From Frankiaceae bacterium (GTDB lineage Bacteria; Actinomycetota; Actinomycetes; JAFAQI01): a stretch of DNA of 7,617 bases. Location of the stretch: the NCBI GenBank assembly GCA_030840545.1, contig JAVEEH010000124.1, positions 1-7,617 of the forward strand. The letters run 5' to 3'. The notes beneath the pieces are model-generated. The model was not told the origin of the DNA. It saw only the letters and a program-made list of their open reading frames with translations, and ran no database searches. This document shows, in pieces, positions 5,306 through 7,617 of this stretch (position 1 is its first letter; each line of letters starts with the position of its first letter). Both the position numbers and the translations under genes were made by a program.

Positions 5306-5965
5306 GTGCGCCTTGTCATCGCCCGCTGCAGCGTCGACTACGCCGGTCGGCTGACGGCGCACCTTCCGCTCGCGATCCGGCTGCTGCTCGTCAAAGCCGA
5401 CGGCAGCGTCTCCGTGCACGCCGACGGCGGCGCCTACAAGCCGCTGAACTGGATGAGCCCGCCCTGCACGTTGCGCGAGGAGCCGGGCCGGTGGACGGTG
5501 ACGAACAAGGCCGGCGAGCAGCTGCTGATCACCGTCGACGAGGTGCTCCTGGATGCCAGCCACGAGCTCGGTGTCGACCCCGGTCTGGTCAAGGACGGTG
5601 TGGAGGCGCATCTACAGCAGCTGCTCGCGGACCGGTGCGAGGTCCTCGGCGCGGGCTGGCGACTGGTACGCCGGGAGTTCCCGACCGACATCGGGCCCGT
5701 CGACCTGTTGTGCCGCGATGCCGAGGGCGGGCACGTCGCCGTCGAGATCAAGCGGCGGGGAGAGATCGACGGTGTCGAACAGCTGGCCCGCTATCTCGAG
5801 CGGCTCGACCGGGACCCGCTGCTGCGTCCGGTGCGCGGCGTGTTCGCGGCACAGGAGATCAAGCCGCAGGCGCGGGTCCTCGCCGCGCAGCGCGGCATCG
5901 ACTGCGTGGTGCTCGACTACGACGAGCTGCGCGGCCTCGAGCCGGACACGCCGCGGCTGTGGTGA
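5306..5965 (+). CDS. nucS: Mismatch-specific endonuclease NucS (EndoMS)
   Basis: Cuts both strands at mismatched bases and supports the non-canonical mismatch repair of actinobacteria that lack MutS/MutL. It acts on the chromosome, in other species together with the sliding clamp. The 219-residue product is co-linear with mycobacterial NucS from the first residues (V/M-RLVIARCSVDY). The N-terminal DNA-binding/dimerisation half includes HADGGAYKPLNWMSPP and HELGVDPGLVKDGVE. The C-terminal nuclease core has the PD-(D/E)XK-type residues Asp133 (GPVDLLCRD), Glu147 and Lys149 (VAVEIKRRG), followed by GVFAAQEIKPQAR. The protein ends in RLW, resembling the RLF end of mycobacterial NucS that has been linked to clamp binding. 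The GTG at 5306 matches the family N-terminus exactly, and no Shine-Dalgarno precedes it. It leads a run of three close genes and faces the exopeptidase across 24 bp. All key residues are present. Confidence 0.97.
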   Translation: MRLVIARCSVDYAGRLTAHLPLAIRLLLVKADGSVSVHADGGAYKPLNWMSPPCTLREEPGRWTVTNKAGEQLLITVDEVLLDASHELGVDPGLVKDGVEAHLQQLLADRCEVLGAGWRLVRREFPTDIGPVDLLCRDAEGGHVAVEIKRRGEIDGVEQLARYLERLDRDPLLRPVRGVFAAQEIKPQARVLAAQRGIDCVVLDYDELRGLEPDTPRLW

Positions 5966-5966
5966 C

Positions 5967-6245
5967 ATGAGCCCGCGCCGTGCCCGTCGCCGCGAGGAGG
6001 ACGCCCGGCCGCTTCGTACCGAAGGAACGGCTGTCACGGAGGAAGCCTCGGACGGCGACTGGGTCGTTCGGCCGATCACGGCCAGCGCTGCGGTCAAGGA
6101 CTATCGCTGCCCGGGGTGCGACCACGAGATCCGGATGGCGACCCCGCACGTCGTCGCCTGGCGCGTCGGCGAGGAAGACGCCCGCCGGCACTGGCACCGC
6201 GCCTGCTGGGAGGCACGGTTGCGGCGTCGGGTCGGCCGAGGATGA
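5967..6245 (+). CDS. Small conserved CCHC zinc-ribbon protein coupled to nucS
   Basis: A 92-residue cytoplasmic protein whose function I do not know. The N-terminus is very basic (MSPRRARRRE), then comes an acidic stretch, DWVVRPI (31-37), and a C-terminal metal-site pattern: Cys48-x2-Cys51, then His77-x2-Cys80 in the sequence YRCPGCDHEI ... RRHWHRACWEAR. Histidines 53, 61 and 75 are additional. This closely resembles small Streptomyces proteins, often labelled ATP/GTP-binding without an obvious nucleotide site, that have the same CPGC and HWH-x2-CW core. Here I also see no P-loop, so that label looks wrong. The ATG follows the nucS stop codon after 1 bp, which implies co-transcription and probably translational coupling, and an alpha/beta hydrolase starts 7 bp later. 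A role with NucS on DNA is a guess from position and the basic N-terminus. Confidence 0.85.
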   Translation: MSPRRARRREEDARPLRTEGTAVTEEASDGDWVVRPITASAAVKDYRCPGCDHEIRMATPHVVAWRVGEEDARRHWHRACWEARLRRRVGRG

Positions 6246-6252
6246 CGCGACG

Positions 6253-6981
6253 ATGACGGACATCCGGGCCAACACGGTGCTGCCGGCCCGGCGCACGCCG
6301 GTCACGCTGCAGACCGCTGATGGCCTCGAGCTGGTCGGGGAGCTGGCGCTGCCGGCGGACCGGCCACCCGTCGCGACGCTGATCATGCTGCACCCGTTGC
6401 CCACCCAGGGCGGGATGATGGACAGCCACCTGTTCCGCAAGGCCGCCAACCGGCTGCCCGCGCTCGCCGGGCTGGCCGTCCTGCGGTTCAACACCCGCGG
6501 CACCGCATCCGAGCAAGGTCGCAGCCAGGGCGAGTTCGACAACGGTGAGATGGAAAGGCTCGACGTTGCGGCCGCCCTCGACCGGGTCGAGTACGACGAC
6601 CTCCCGGCGCCGTGGCTGATCGGCTGGTCGTTCGGCACCGATCTCGCGCTGCGCTACGGCTGTGACCCGTCAGTCGTCGGTGCGGTGCTGCTGGCGCCCC
6701 CGTTGAAGTACTCGACCGACGACGACCTGCGCCGCTGGGCCGAGTCGGGCAAGCCACTGGTGGCGATCGTGCCCGAGCTCGACGACTACCTCCGGCCGGA
6801 GGAAGCTCGCCGCCGGTTCGCCGTCGTGCCGCAAGCCGAGGTCGTCGCCGTGCCGCGCGCCAAGCACCTGTTCGTCGGCTTCACCGAGACCGTTCTCGAC
6901 GAGCTCGTCCGGGCGGTCGTGCCGGACGCCCGGGTGCCGCTGCCGCGCCTGTGGCCGGAGCCGGAGCAGTCGGACCGCTAG
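6253..6981 (+). CDS. Alpha/beta hydrolase, CocE/dienelactone-hydrolase-like
   Basis: A 242-residue cytoplasmic alpha/beta hydrolase without signal peptide. It has the layout of the compact HPLPTQGG-type family: oxyanion-strand LIMLHPLPTQGGMMD (43-57), FNTRGTASEQGRSQG (79-93), nucleophile elbow GWSFGT with Ser126, an acid near ELDDYLRPEE (Asp177 or Asp178), and His205 in VPRAKHLFVGF. All members of the catalytic triad are therefore present. Substrate is unknown; esterase, thioesterase or peptidase-like activity are all compatible. The ATG at 6253 is 7 bp after the stop of the zinc-ribbon gene, with an AGGA about 10 nt upstream, so it is probably the third gene of the nucS transcript. I recall a similar hydrolase next to the zinc-ribbon gene in Streptomyces, but cannot confirm that here. 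Confidence 0.88.
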   Translation: MTDIRANTVLPARRTPVTLQTADGLELVGELALPADRPPVATLIMLHPLPTQGGMMDSHLFRKAANRLPALAGLAVLRFNTRGTASEQGRSQGEFDNGEMERLDVAAALDRVEYDDLPAPWLIGWSFGTDLALRYGCDPSVVGAVLLAPPLKYSTDDDLRRWAESGKPLVAIVPELDDYLRPEEARRRFAVVPQAEVVAVPRAKHLFVGFTETVLDELVRAVVPDARVPLPRLWPEPEQSDR

Positions 6982-6993
6982 CCCGTCCCCGAG

Positions 6994-6999
6994 TACCGT
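6994..6999 (+). promoter_or_regulatory. -10 box TACCGT of the last hydrolase, leaderless spacing
   Basis: In the 25-bp gap after the preceding hydrolase, TACCGT fits TANNNT and is followed by 7 nt before the ATG at 7007. There is no Shine-Dalgarno and no clear -35. The spacing suggests the last gene has its own leaderless transcript despite its closeness to the nucS run. A GTG at 6998 is in frame but overlaps the box. Confidence 0.4.
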
Positions 7000-7006
7000 G
7001 CGGCAC

Positions 7007-7617
7007 ATGGTCGTCGACCTCCACTACCGCGACACGGGAAGTGGCACACCGCTGGTGCTCCTGCACGCCTTCCCGCTGTCGTCTGCGATGTGGTTGGCGC
7101 AGCGCGAGGGCCTGGCGGACATCTGCCGGGTGGTGACGCCGGACCAGCGCGGCTTCGGCGGGTCGCCGCTCGGCACCGACGAGCCGGCACTGGACCATGT
7201 CGCCGACGACGTCGCCGCGCTGCTCGACGGACTCGGCCTCGACCGGGTCGTGCTCGGCGGGTTGTCGATGGGCGGCTATGCGGTGATGGCGTTTCTCCGC
7301 CGGCACGGTGACCGGGTGGCGGGACTGCTGCTGGCCGACACCAAGGCCGGCCCGGACCCGGATGCGGCGAAGCAGAACCGCGAACGCATCGCCCGGCTGG
7401 TCACCGACGACCCCGCCAGCAGCGTCCTGGTCGACGAGGTCCTGCCGGCGCTGCTGGGGGAGACCACGATGCGCGAACGGCCGCTGGTTGCCGGGCGCAC
7501 GAAGGCGTTCGTGCAAGCCGCGCCACCGGCCGCGGTCGCGTGGGCGCAGCGCGCGATGGCGGCCCGGCCGGACTCCTTCGACACCCTGCGGTCGGTCCAG
7601 GTGCCGACGCTGGTGAT
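7007..7617 (+). CDS. Alpha/beta hydrolase fold protein, 3' truncated by window
   Basis: The first 203 residues of a classical alpha/beta hydrolase; the reading frame is open to the window end. Visible features are the short N-terminal strand pair YRDTGSG, the oxyanion motif VLLHAFPLSSAMW (17-29), TPDQRGFGGS (44-53), and the nucleophile elbow GGLSMGGY with Ser87. The following lid region (about 112-190) is charged and Ala rich. The fragment stops at VPTLV, the strand that normally precedes the catalytic acid, so the aspartate and histidine lie outside the window. The N-terminal half resembles enol-lactonase/haloperoxidase-type hydrolases, but the substrate cannot be told. It shares the strand with the preceding hydrolase but is only remotely similar to it, so this is not a recent tandem duplication. 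Start ATG 7007; an in-frame GTG three codons earlier is the alternative. Confidence 0.88.
   Translation, partial: MVVDLHYRDTGSGTPLVLLHAFPLSSAMWLAQREGLADICRVVTPDQRGFGGSPLGTDEPALDHVADDVAALLDGLGLDRVVLGGLSMGGYAVMAFLRRHGDRVAGLLLADTKAGPDPDAAKQNRERIARLVTDDPASSVLVDEVLPALLGETTMRERPLVAGRTKAFVQAAPPAAVAWAQRAMAARPDSFDTLRSVQVPTLV

Noticed and set aside
6253..7617. Tandem duplication of alpha/beta hydrolases
   Set aside because: The two proteins differ in oxyanion motif, nucleophile elbow and spacing and share only the fold, so a recent duplication is not supported.
1..7617. Mobile element, prophage, CRISPR, defence island, tRNA or rRNA
   Set aside because: No transposase, integrase, spaced direct repeats, attachment-site pattern or RNA-gene sequence was seen; gene content and codon use look uniformly chromosomal.

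Overview
The window is ordinary chromosomal DNA of a high-GC actinobacterium. The grounds are strong GC bias at third codon positions, a MurA with the mycobacterial-type aspartate in the active-site loop, a NucS mismatch endonuclease, a divergent PduO-type adenosyltransferase/murA pair like the one I recall in Mycobacterium, and several start codons that sit directly behind a TANNNT -10 box (leaderless transcripts). I cannot assign a genus. I see no mobile element, CRISPR array, tRNA or rRNA.

Layout. (1) 1-1948: a cobalamin adenosyltransferase (minus) and murA (plus) diverge from a 41-bp gap. (2) 1949-2408: an intergenic stretch with a weak promoter candidate, then a stand-alone STAS-domain protein (plus). 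(3) 2409-5281: three minus-strand genes. In transcription order they are a secreted S33-type serine exopeptidase, an MntP-family manganese exporter 15 bp downstream of it, and, after a hairpin-rich 79-bp gap, a secreted amicyanin-like cupredoxin whose end converges on the STAS gene. (4) 5282-6981: nucS diverges from the exopeptidase across only 24 bp and leads a tight three-gene run: nucS, a small CCHC zinc-ribbon protein 1 bp later, and an alpha/beta hydrolase 7 bp after that. (5) 7007-end: a second alpha/beta hydrolase with its own leaderless-type promoter, cut by the window edge.

How the genes relate. Most are housekeeping or envelope functions: peptidoglycan precursor synthesis, adenosylcobalamin, mismatch repair, Mn export, extracellular peptide trimming and copper/redox. 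They do not form one pathway. Only the nucS run and the exopeptidase-mntP pair look like operons. The points most worth a second look are the fosfomycin-insensitive MurA loop, the repeated leaderless promoter geometry (five of five candidate starts at 6-7 nt), the overlapping back-to-back -10 boxes between nucS and the exopeptidase, the competing hairpins at the start of murA, and the uncharacterised zinc-ribbon protein coupled to NucS. I found no clearly new multi-gene defence or mobile system.
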